The notes beneath the pieces are model-generated. The model saw only the letters and a program-made list of their open reading frames with translations. It searched no databases and was not told the DNA's origin. The translations under genes were made by a program, and so were the position numbers. Positions 54,405-64,000 of a DNA stretch of 64,000 nt are shown here, piece by piece. Source of the DNA: Anseranas semipalmata (lineage: Eukaryota; Chordata; Aves; Anseriformes; Anseranatidae); the NCBI GenBank assembly GCA_013399115.1, contig VXAA01001429.1:531676-595675 (forward strand). Reading direction: 5' to 3'. Numbering within the stretch: position 1 is the stretch's first letter; each line of letters opens with the position of its first letter.

Positions 54405-54880
54405 GTATAGAATAGTTCAGTGGGAAGGGACCTAAAAGATCATCAAGTCCACCTGCCTGACCACTTCAGGGCTAACCCAAAGTTAAAGCATGTTATTGAG
54501 GGCATTGTCCAAATGCCTCCTGAAGCACCAACCACCTCTCTAGGAAGCCAGTTCCAGCGTTTGACCACCCTCACAGCAAAGAAATTTTTCCTCGTGTCCA
54601 ATCTGAGCCTCCCCTGGCGCAGCTTCGTGCCGTTCCCACGTGTCCTGCCATCGGTTCCCAGGGGGCAGAGACCGGCAACTCCCTCTGCGCTTCCCCTCCT
54701 CAGGGAGCTGCAGCGAGCGACGAGGCCGCCTCTCAGCCTCCTCTTCCCCAGCCTGCACAACCCAAGTGCCCTCAGCCTCTGCTCACAGGAGATGCCTTCC
54801 AGCCCTTCACCAGCCTTGTTGCCCTCTTCTGGACTCTTTCAAGTACTTTAACATCCTTTTTATATTGCGGAGCCCAGAAT
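54405..54880 (-). mobile_element. CR1 LINE fragment, 5'-truncated
   Basis: The minus strand carries the 3' part of a CR1 element. It starts in ORF2 near the FWAPQY-equivalent region at about 54,880 and runs through the conserved tail, in which the segments [32 protein letters not shown] and NFFAVRVVKRWNWLPREVV are readable, to its 3' end near 54,405. The frame-matched parts lie at 54,443-54,760. The terminal motif on this side (TATAGAATAGTTCA) is degenerate. The reading frame changes at the start and the 5' two thirds or more of the element are missing. It is better preserved in its tail than the copy at 9,221. Confidence 0.94.
54443..54760 (-). pseudogene. CR1 ORF2 C-terminal remnant
   Basis: An open minus-strand frame of about 100 codons encodes the extreme C-terminal segment of the CR1 ORF2 protein, with the RRLRGGL motif early and the arginine-rich TRGNGTKLRQG motif in the middle, followed by KNFFAVRVVKRWNWLPREVV. 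The endonuclease, the catalytic palm motifs and most of the reverse transcriptase are absent, so it has no enzymatic function. It is a relic of an inserted, truncated copy. Confidence 0.9.
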
Positions 54881-57800
54881 ATAGTAATATCTGAATTAAT
54901 GTTGTATTAACTTTTTCCTTGCCATTGATTTAAATTTGCATGCATAAAACCTATGTGATCATGTTACTTGCCAAAACAATTGAATACAGTAGATCCTTGG
55001 GTGAAATTTGTGTAATCTTATATCTACTATATATACCCTTACATGAAATTTCACCCATTGCTCTGTGCAGACCCTGTCTTGAAGACTTCTATATAAAGCC
55101 AGGTACAATTTTATTTATAAAGCTAGAGACAATATTTCTTGCAGATCATGAATGTTATCTATGTTGTACAGGTGAAAAAGTTTAGTCAAGGGAAAAAATT
55201 TGCCTGGGATTAAGCAATTAGGAATTAGAGCTGAGTCAGCAGCTTGACTTTCACAGTCCCAGTCTTTCGGTTAAGCTGTATTGCTTGTACGTGCTGCTGT
55301 ACTGAGGAGAAGGGAACGGAGTGGAGAAGAAAACAAAAGATACGATATTTGAGATAGAGAACTCGGACGAGGATAACTACTCTGCAAAATATAACAGGAA
55401 CCATGAATCTGGTAACTGTTTGTTGTCAGACTTAGGAAGAGGTATATTTCTTCTCAAAGCAGCATTTTATTACTGTTATTTATTTATTTTTAAAGGATGA
55501 CAGGGAGTTTTTATAGTGAACAAAGAGGGAAAGCCTGATCTCAGTTCATGATCAAAAACTTGCTTACCCACCTTTCACCATTTTGTCCATGAGTGTGACG
55601 CTACATCAGCGGTGGTGGGGTCAAATAAAGCAGGAGAAAACTGGCCTGTCACCTAAGGCAGTCTGTCTTGGAATTCGTGCTCTGGGAAGTGCTGTTCTGT
55701 ACTTGTCCCCAGACAAGCTCCATTTGGGTTATACTAAGATTACATGCAAGCTCTTTGGTAGATTTCTGTATTACAATGGAAACATTTAGCAGTTGTTTTA
55801 CTGCTTTTTTTTTTTCTTTTTAATTTTCACAGAACTTGTGATACAATTAGGCTCCCTAGGCCTAATTTTCAAAATTATTTTCAAAATAATTTCAAAAAAG
55901 TTGCATCCATCAACTAGTTGCAGAATCAGGTCCACGAAGCATTTGTTTCTGCACCATATCGCCATGGGAAATAGTAAGAGGACAGGCGGATGAAATACAT
56001 ACCGTTACAAACAGCAGGAGCAATTCACTAGAGACCTGACCAAGGCATTCCTACTGGGGTGCAGCTGGCAGAATGCATGCAGGTTTGGTCTTCAGCGTTA
56101 ACTGTGTGTCATTAGGGTGAAGACATGAGCAACGAGACTCCTCCTAATGGTGGACCAGCCTTTGTCCATGACTACTAGGCTAATCTGTTGTGGTGGCTGG
56201 GAGTTTTCATGTCTTTTTTTTTTTTTTTAATCTAATTTATTCCAAAAGGAACAGGAATGGGCAATAACAGGTGGGCTATGGATACAGGCTTAGGACCACA
56301 TATGGCATGCTCAGGTTTTTGTTTGGTACATTTACCTTATTTGAACCTAGACTAAAGCATCTAAAAGTACTTCATGCTATAAAAATATTTTTCTACAATG
56401 AACTCAGCTGAGAATGTCGGTTTTTGAAGGACAGTTGTACATATCAGAAGTGTCTAGGACATTTGGGTGCAGTATACAGGATGAAAATGTTCTTGTTTTT
56501 CTCCCCACGGTGGTTAAGTCGCTCAAAACAATTGGTTACTGCTAAGTGAACAAAAGCACAAATACCGTCTTTTGCTGTCTCTTAAAGGGTGGCCAGTGGC
56601 AGTGTGGATGACACTAATGAACTGCTCTACAAAAGATTTAGTGGACAGCAGAGGAGGAGTGTGATAAAGTCTGGCTGTATCTTGGACTATCTTGATGTTG
56701 ATGTAATTTGCTTTCTAAATTGTTCCAGAGTTTGTTATGTTTATGACAGAGGGTCAGTCCGGCATTAAGTGATTTTATTTTTAAATAATATTTTAATCTC
56801 ATAATTCTATGGAACTATTTCTGTGCTTCAGCTATTTACTGCTTGCCTTGTTTGGATTCACAAGGGACTGTGCTAGGATCAGTCAACTGTACTGGCTTTC
56901 AAAGTTATGCCTTTTTATTTCATGAGTGCATTCAACTTGGGTTCTGACCTAAACAGAATCTAGTTTGGCAGTACCAAATCTGGAGGCTTTTTTATTTTTT
57001 TTTTATTTTTTTTGAAACAAGTTCAGAGATCATGACACTGTTCTGTGAGCTGGACCAGTCCAGAGAGGCTGAGGTCTCTGAATTCATAAACATGGCAGAA
57101 GGTTGAACAGGGAGTGCGGGGTTAACCACAAACCATCAGTAAATCATTCTCCTAATCTTGAAATTGTCTTGTCTGGAGGAGGTACTTTTTAGAAGCGAGG
57201 AATGTTTTTTGGTGTTGGAAGTCAAACTTGTGACATTTCTTTCTAGCTTAAAACAAATATCTATATTCAAAAAGACTGTCCGAGCTCGTCACCTATCTAG
57301 CCACGATTGGCAAGTTTTGGCTTTCCAAAAGTTGGCTACGGAAGAAACCCTTCACTGAAAAGCTGCTTAGGTATAAATTGTGACTATATAAAGCCACTGT
57401 TTTTTTTCTTTATTCCATGTTTGTCTTTTTTTTTTAATCTCAAGTTCTTCTAAGGTTGAGGTTTGATTTAGTCATTGTCTTGATACAGCAATGATATCTT
57501 CATTTTCACCCTTAAAAATCTAGCATTTTCTAAATGAGGACAAAATAAAATGACTTAACTGTGAATTTAAAAAAAAAAAAAAAGAGGAACTCTGGCAGTG
57601 ATTCAGGTACTTTGCCAAGTGACCTAGCTTGAAAAAATATGGTTTTATTGCCAAGGAAAAAGCAGCTCATTTATGAAGATGAAATGAAATGGTTTAAAAA
57701 ACCTGAGAATTAAAATGTGTGCCAAATACAGTTTTGGCCAGCATGTAAATAACACCCTTAAATCTGGTTTGAAACTAGTTCTGGTCTTTTGGTGCTGTCA

Positions 57801-60800
57801 CTTGCTACCTTGATCATAAATTGCATGTTTTGGATTTTTTTTTTCCTGCTTGTTCCATTTGCCTTGTTTCCTGTAACACTCTTACACTGCTTTCCCCAGG
57901 AAAAAGATGACTTGTGTACATTGTTATGAATTTTATATACATTGCTGTATAGACAAGTTTGCCTTCATGTTGCATCTGGAAGGAGGAAACCTAGGGATGA
58001 AAAAATTCAGCTCTGAATTTATTCAAATTTCTCTGCAGATTTCCTCTTTTTTTTTTTAGACTAACTTTATTATCTGGAGAGTATTTCTAACAATTAGCAA
58101 TAATGAATAGGAAATATAAGTTGTTTTAGGGTCAAATTCATTACACAGGTTGCATTCTCACTTGGCTACCTAGATTCTACTTTTCCAAGAGCAAAGCTGA
58201 ACAGCTGATTTTAAAGGCTTCAGAATTATGAATTGTAGTAGTCCGTACATGTAAAGTTGTAGGGTGGAGCTTTTGTTGACTTAAGTCGTCAAAAGAATTT
58301 ATCTTAAGAATATATACAGCATCTATATGTATCCTTGAGACCCAAATGTGAATGTGCCGGTGTAGGTATTTGGAGGTAATACTTTCAAAATACTTTCCAA
58401 AGTATACTGGGGAAAAAATAAAATCTTTTGTTTAAAATGCTAAGTTTTATCTCTAGTAAGACCTGAGTGGAGCAGACGTGTAAATCCATTTAACAGCACA
58501 GCTGGGCACCAGTGTATCCATTATTGTGCACTAAAAAGTGTTTTATTTTTTCCTGAAGCTGAGTGCTTCCATGTATTTGCATGTAGGATGAGATGCAAAC
58601 TAACAATGCATTAATAGATCTGTATGTCTCAGGTGAAAAGTCAACGCATGATGCTACAACCATAATTTTTTTGTTGTTCAAATACTGTAAATAGTTAAAT
58701 AGGGATTGTTAAAAGAAAATAAATAATTCGTAATCTGGTGGCAAGAGTTTAGATGACGCGATTGCTCTTCTCTATGCCAACAATAAAGTTAGAAATAAGT
58801 TCATCACCATGATGAATATGTAGTAAATGAAAAAATAATTTCATATCAAGGCTCTGGGTGCAATTGAGTAGTTGAATAGTAAAAGTTGATGCTGAATGAG
58901 GAAAACACTGCTTGAGATCAAAGGATTTCTTTTTCCTCATGGAAAAGTGTGTCCCACAAAAATGTCTTATTTTACATGGATTTCTAATGTGGTGTGAGAT
59001 GTTTCAAATTGAGGGTGCATGAGTTAGAAATCATGATGGGAGAGAGCACTGGTTGTACTGATTGGCTGGGTGGTGGCTCCGCTAACTTAAAATATAGGAA
59101 AGTGATACTGCTGACATTTTCCTCTACCAGTCTTACCAGTGCCTTCTGTATTGCCTCATTTGGTATAGCAGGTTGTCTTCATCAGAAATATATTAAAAGT
59201 AGTAGGGGGGAAGGCCAGTTAAGACAGACTGAGAATCTAGTTTGTCTTGAGAGACAGAATAGAATAGAATCTTCTATTATGAATCTGAGCAACATCCCCC
59301 TTGAGAGGATGTAGGATTGCCTTATGTAGGAAGGTACTTGCAGAAGTGGATAACATCTCTTTAGAAGATACTGGTCAAAAGTGGTAAGACTAAACCAGAA
59401 GCTAGAACAAGGCTGCTCCCTATTCAAGGAATGAAATGCTAAAATAGCAATCCCAATATTGCAGTGGAAGTAAGGAACATAGATGGCTTGAAATATGGTA
59501 TTGAAATAAGGGTTATAGGGCAGAACTGGAGTTGTTTTAGGCTTAGAAATTCAGTAGAGTAATAGGAGTATCCCTAGTATGTGACCAAGTTCATCTTGAA
59601 AGAAATCACATTCCTTTTGTAGCTTTCTGAAGAAACTTTCCCTATTCTCCTTTGGTCCTTGGTCTGACTTTTATTCCCATTCTGTTGCCTGGTGTTTTTT
59701 GTGCACTACAGGGCTACAGGTAGATTTGGGATTTCAGCACAGTATAATAGTGAGAAACTTCTGAGATGCCTGGCTGATACTGAGGGAGAATGTGCTGTAC
59801 TACATATCAGAGATAGTCAGGATTGTCTGTCTTTCAACTCAAACTGAAGCTTTGCATCCTGTATTTTATTTCTATCCTCCTGTTTGGACTTCTCTGATGT
59901 AACCCATTCCTCAGACTACTTGCATATGTCTCCTGAATAGACTTTCTGCTAGTTTCCTGGATAATAGAAATAGCAAAGTCCTTGATTTGTAGTTCTGCTT
60001 GAATCCCTGTTGGTCTGAAGCTTTTTGTTTTCATGCAAAAGGTCATAAGTTGTATTTTATTGTCTATTTGTGTGTAGTTTTTAGTTTTGCCTTTATTTTT
60101 TATTTTTGTCACCATCTGGTGGTGGTTATAACACTGGAAATCGAAGGATTCTGGGGTGGTTTTGGGGTGGTTTCTGAGGACTCTCTTGGAATAAGTTTCA
60201 TGAATACTTGTTCCACAGGTGTTGGACTTGGCCCAACACTTCTGACTTTTTAGTTTGAAATCACTGATTTGTCAGGCTAAAGTGAATAAGAATTGGACAC
60301 CCTCATTTTGCAGTGTCTTGACCATTGGGCTAGTGAGACTTGTCCTTAGTTCTCGTAAAATTGTTCTCCTCCATATGAAACAAAATTGTCAATGAGACAA
60401 ACTGAGAATGACTTACTCATGAATGATAACTTGAATACTTACTTGAGAGGCTACTGTTACTACCAGAAGCCAGTGGATCTCACAATATAAATTTAAAAAT
60501 AATTGAAAATTGAAATAGAGTTAAATCTTTTCCATAAACAAAAACACTCCCCAAATGTATTTCCTGCAACTCAGAAGTTAATGAGAATTTTCATTAAATT
60601 AGGTGATTGTTTTGTCTTTTGACTTGATCATTTGTTGTTTGTTTTTCTCCTATCATTGGACCATAGAGAGACCATGTTTTGTTCTGTCTGTAATTCCTGT
60701 GGGTGATGTAAAATATGAAATAACATGACTGTTTTTACAGTTATTGCTGTAATTAAATTGTTTATTGAGAAAATGAAGATTTCTCTTGCTGCCAGATTTT

Positions 60801-62334
60801 CTAAAATGCTTTCAGTGGGAGAAATAATAACTAAGCATAGTTAAACCCAGGCAATTAAAACAAGTGCAATTCAGTAATTCTTGAGAAACATCCTTATCTC
60901 CATGCTATTGCGTTTTGGTATGAGTAGGTGACTTCAAGTTTGAAATTGGCTTTTCTAAAATCACTTGTTACTCAAAGAGGAATTTAAGAAATTTAGAGAG
61001 GACTGAATTACAATGAAGTCTGAAGGTGCCAATATCAGTTATTTATTCTATGGAGATCTTTTTCGTTGGACTTTGAAGAAGTTCTTGTGATGAAGAAGAA
61101 GAAAAAAAGAAAACACCTGACCACAAATTGCTTTTACAGATTTTTTTTTTTTTAATGCCTAATGACCCTACTAGAAAAATGTCAAATTCTTTTGAAATAG
61201 AGCATTTGAGTTGTTTAGCAAGCATACGGCCTAAGTTATGGGTAATTCAGAAAACATAATGGAAAGCATGTTTTTGCAAAGTAGGTTATAGGATGCATGT
61301 GGGTTTTATTCCCAGCCTTGCAGAGCAGGACTCAACAATGCGTCATCTTAACTCAATTAACTGATCCACCGGGCACAGAAATGTGCACTTGGGCTGTGTA
61401 CAGAGGATGAGAACTGCGTGACTAGGGGTGTTTTGAAGTCAAACGTCAGAGTCCAGGGCGACTCTGGTGCTGCTGCGAGCTCTCCTGCACCATGGGGGGA
61501 GAGGCTTCCACTGTGTGGCTCTGTAGACACTCCTGAGGCGTTCCCAGCAACTTCGGCTCCCATCCATGCAGCAGCCTCATAGTGTGGGAGGCTGAAATCT
61601 TCAGTGTTGATGCTGGCAGGCTCTGTGTCGAGGCACTTGAATAATGCTGTGTGGCTGTGCCACAGCGGGCTGGTAGCTCCCATGCTTCTGGTTGCTGCTT
61701 GGAGCTGCTGAGGAGTCCAGCAAAAGTATCCAGCTGCTTTTGGGACGTTCGAGTTAAGTGTCTGGTGCAGCAAATGCACACTGTCATACATTCCTACCCG
61801 AACAATAGACTTGACATGTGTGCATGTTGATTTATAGTCCTCCAAAAGCCAAAGATTTGTTGTTGCAATTTCTCTGTGAACCCAATTTTTCTCGTGGCCA
61901 AATTCCCTCTTGTGCATATGACCCAGGTAATGCACCATGCAGAGAGAGTTGTACAGCTACTCAACTGCTGTGAAATCCTTCCTGTGAGCAAGGGCAGGAG
62001 TTTGGAGTGCCCATTTGTTCCATTAAAGGTATTTATGGAGCCCTAATGCATGTTTGGTAAGTGGGTTTAAATCTGCATGAATGCCAAGGCTTTATGAAAT
62101 TCTCTGCCTTCTATGAGGACCTTTCCATCAGTGCCCTGGCAGTGTTCTGCCATCTGTGGAATTTTCTTCAAAAGGAATATGATATTTGCCCAATTTAATG
62201 CTCAGCATAAAATAGAAGACCCACTGTTCAAGAAAAGTAAAGTCTACTTGGTGACATTCTTCACATCAAACAAACGTGCACGGTCAGTAATAGGTATGGG
62301 ACTTTTTCCTCTTCAACTAAAATGAATAAATATC
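54881..62334. other. Non-coding stretch of about 7.5 kb
   Basis: AT-rich sequence without recognisable genes, except a GC-richer patch at about 61,430-61,780. The minus strand there is open for 193 codons (61,357-61,938). Its composition (Ser, Ala, Thr and His rich) and lack of any motif make it more likely a chance frame than a gene; a run of this length is expected about once in a window of this size. An A run lies at 57,569-57,583. A small hairpin lies at 61,447-61,466. Confidence 0.55.
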
Positions 62335-62651
62335 GCCGAGGCGATTGGCTCCGGGGCAGACGCGTTCTGCAGAGCAGTGGGGGATCGAGGCGGGCAGGGG
62401 TTTTTCCTGCATTGAGGCCACTCGAGGCAGCTGAGGGAGCCACCAGGACCCGGCAGCCCTCGTGAGGGTGGCTGATGAGATGTGGGTGGAGCCAGAAGCG
62501 TGCCCCCCTCTGTCATACAAAGGCAGCCCCTAGGGAGCGTGGCAAACAGGGCGTGGCACATCAGCTTGTGTGGCAGGTCGTGCGAGCAGGGAGGGTGCCG
62601 CCACCGCTGTTTTCCAACAGTGTTTGTAACCTGTTTGTGGAGAGCCCAGCT
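62335..62651 (+). promoter_or_regulatory. CR1 5' UTR with presumed internal promoter
   Basis: About 317 bases, GC-rich with CpGs, precede the ORF1 start codon. CR1 elements lack external promoters and are known to be transcribed from their 5' UTR, whose sequence differs between subfamilies. I see no TATA box, which fits an internal promoter. Which CR1 subfamily this UTR belongs to cannot be said without a repeat library. Confidence 0.6.
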
Positions 62652-63847
62652 ATGGTATCCACCCGGCAGAAAGCCATGGCCTCTGCATCACTTGTGGCCT
62701 CTCCAGCCACAGCTACCGATGTGGCTACTCAGACAGGTCTCAGGGAAACATGCGGCCGTCCAGGTCTTGGGCTGCAGGGTGTGCCCCAGTCTTCTGTCAG
62801 TGTCTGACAGCAGTGGTGGGTATGCCTGTGGGAGGTGTGCCCAGGCTGAAGAACTGCTCAGCCTGGTGGCAGAGCTTCAGGAGGAGGTGAGTAGGCTGAG
62901 GAGTATCAGGGAGTCAGAGAGGGAAATTGACTGGTGGAAGCATACTCTACCATCCCTGAGACCGACTCATCAGCCAGCCACTACACAAGAGACAAAGGTT
63001 CCCCTATCTCACCAGGCAGCCGCTACACAAGAGACAAAGGTTCCCCTATCTCACCAGGCAGCCGCTACACAAGAGACAAAGGTTCCCCCATCCCACCAGG
63101 CAGTAGGAGGGGACCTAGGACATGGGGGTAATGGAAGCAGGTTTCTGCTTGGGGTGGTAGGCGAGCCCCCTCCCTGCCCACCTCACCTTCCCGGGTACCC
63201 TGAGGTAACAGATATGAGGCTCTGGAACTTGACAGTCAAGCAAACGACGATGTAGATGAAAGCCTGTCCCGGTTGGAAGGGGTGCCTAAGGCAAGGCAAC
63301 CTACCCCCCGCATCACTACATCTTCCATCAAGAAAGAAAGGAGGGTTATCGTCATAGGGGACTCCCTTCTGAAAGGGACAGAGGGCCCGATTTGCCATAT
63401 GGACCCAACCCACAGGGAAGTCTGCTGCCTCCCTGGGGCTTGGGTAAGAGACATAGCTAGAAAAGTCATGCGCCTGGTACGGCGAGTGACTCTGACTACT
63501 ACCTGTTACTGGTTTTTCAAGCTGGTAGTGATGAGGTAGCAAGGAGAAGTCCAAGGGCAATCAAAAGGGACTTTAGGGCTTTGGGGTGACTGGTTAAAGG
63601 ATCGGGGGCACAGGTTGTGTTTGCCTCTGTCCTTCTGGTAGCAGGGATCAACATCGACAGGCAGACTCAGCTCATCAATATGTGGCTCCGAGACTGGTGA
63701 CACTGGCAGCACTTAGGGTTTCTAGATCACGGTAAGGTCTATGCGACACCAGGCCTGCTGGCACCAGACGGGATGCGCCTCTCTCAGAGGGGGAAAAAGC
63801 TTTTTGCCCTGGAGTTAGCAGGGCTGACAGATAGGGCTTTAAACTAG
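62652..63847 (+). pseudogene. CR1 ORF1 (coiled-coil and GDS esterase protein), frameshifted
   Basis: The intact product would be about 400 residues. CR1 ORF1 is thought to be an RNA-binding and particle-forming protein with an esterase-like domain. From the ATG at 62,652 the frame reads MVSTRQKAMASASLVASPA and continues to a stop at 62,805. After a shift of about two bases near 62,800 comes GYACGRCAQ (a CxxC motif) with a leucine- and glutamate-rich coiled coil. The frame then moves back near 63,110-63,155 and includes a TGA at 63,201. Next is VIVIGDSLLKGTEG, the catalytic serine block (GDS at 63,357-63,365). A third shift near 63,485 gives a frame with TGA codons at 63,587 and 63,698, ending with TAG at 63,845. 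The expected catalytic histidine after Asp (63,767) is arginine (CGC at 63,776). It is a pseudogene. Confidence 0.92.
62981..63106 (+). repeat. 42-bp tandem repeat, three copies, within CR1 ORF1
   Basis: Three head-to-tail copies begin at 62,981, 63,023 and 63,065, each 42 bp, so each adds exactly 14 residues and does not disturb the frame. The protein unit is near TTQETKVPLSHQAA. Copies 1 and 2 are almost identical, and copy 3 differs by a few C or T changes. The region lies just after the coiled coil, in the linker before the esterase domain. It looks like a replication-slippage expansion of an ancestral single unit. Confidence 0.95.
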
Positions 63848-63981
63848 AGTCGAAAGGGGAAAGGGATAAAACCAGACCCGCTGGTGATAAGCTATGGGAT
63901 GGCATGCCAAAACCAGAGGGACTGTGTGCTAGTGAGGTCCTTCGGCCTGCTCCACCAGGTGCTGCGTGCAATGAGGGGCAT

Positions 63982-64000
63982 ATGAAGTGCTTCTACACCA
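63982..64000 (+). CDS. CR1 ORF2 start (endonuclease and reverse transcriptase), cut by window end
   Basis: The last 19 bases start with ATG and read Met-Lys-Cys-Phe-Tyr-Thr, the opening residues of CR1 ORF2, whose N-terminal part is an apurinic-type endonuclease and whose larger part is the reverse transcriptase. It begins 134 bases after the ORF1 stop and is in a different frame from the ORF1 tail. Only six codons are visible, so integrity of the rest cannot be judged. Confidence 0.8.

Larger units (their letters stand above)
62335..64000 (+). mobile_element. CR1 LINE, 5' part including 5' UTR, ORF1 and start of ORF2
   Basis: This is the 5' end of a CR1 non-LTR retrotransposon running off the window. 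In order it has a GC-rich 5' UTR (about 62,335-62,651), a broken ORF1 (62,652-63,847), a 134-base spacer and the beginning of ORF2 (ATG at 63,982). Retention of the 5' end is unusual, since CR1 copies in birds are almost all 5'-truncated. The left boundary is placed where composition jumps from AT-rich to GC-rich, and is accurate only to a few tens of bases. No target-site duplication can be tested here. The copy carries disabling mutations in ORF1 and is probably not mobile on its own. Confidence 0.93.

Overview
The window looks like bird nuclear DNA. It is AT-rich, non-coding vertebrate sequence with many long A or T runs and simple repeats, and it holds four recognisable copies of the CR1 non-LTR retrotransposon, the dominant interspersed repeat of avian genomes. 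The CR1 open reading frames match the avian type: an ORF1 with a CxxC motif, a coiled coil and a GDS esterase, and an ORF2 beginning Met-Lys-Cys-Phe-Tyr-Thr. I cannot name the species or the chromosomal locus. Nothing bacterial or phage-like is present, and I see no CRISPR array and no confident RNA gene.

Layout. Bases 1 to about 260 are G-rich and CpG-rich and look like the edge of a CpG island, possibly the promoter or first exon of a gene that continues outside the window. From about 300 to 62,334 I found no exon I can assign to a known protein, so this is a gene desert or a very long intron. It is broken by three 5'-truncated CR1 fragments: about 9,221-9,752 on the minus strand, 37,098-37,494 on the plus strand and 54,405-54,880 on the minus strand. 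Several GC-rich patches (about 4,845-5,180, 34,147-34,400 and 61,430-61,780) stand out and could be alternative exons or regulatory sequence, but none is proven.

The last 1.7 kb is the most informative part. It is the 5' portion of a CR1 element that, unlike nearly all copies, keeps its 5' UTR and whole ORF1 region, and reaches the first codons of ORF2 at the window edge. Its ORF1 is dead: the reading frame shifts about three times, there are three in-frame TGA codons, and the position expected to hold the catalytic histidine is arginine. It also carries a three-copy, 42-bp in-frame tandem repeat just after the coiled coil.

No multi-gene system is visible. Two AT-rich stretches (32,460-32,860 and 45,940-46,160) carry clustered homeodomain-like or SOX-like motifs and are guesses at conserved non-coding elements. 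Most stop-free stretches in the window are of a length expected by chance.
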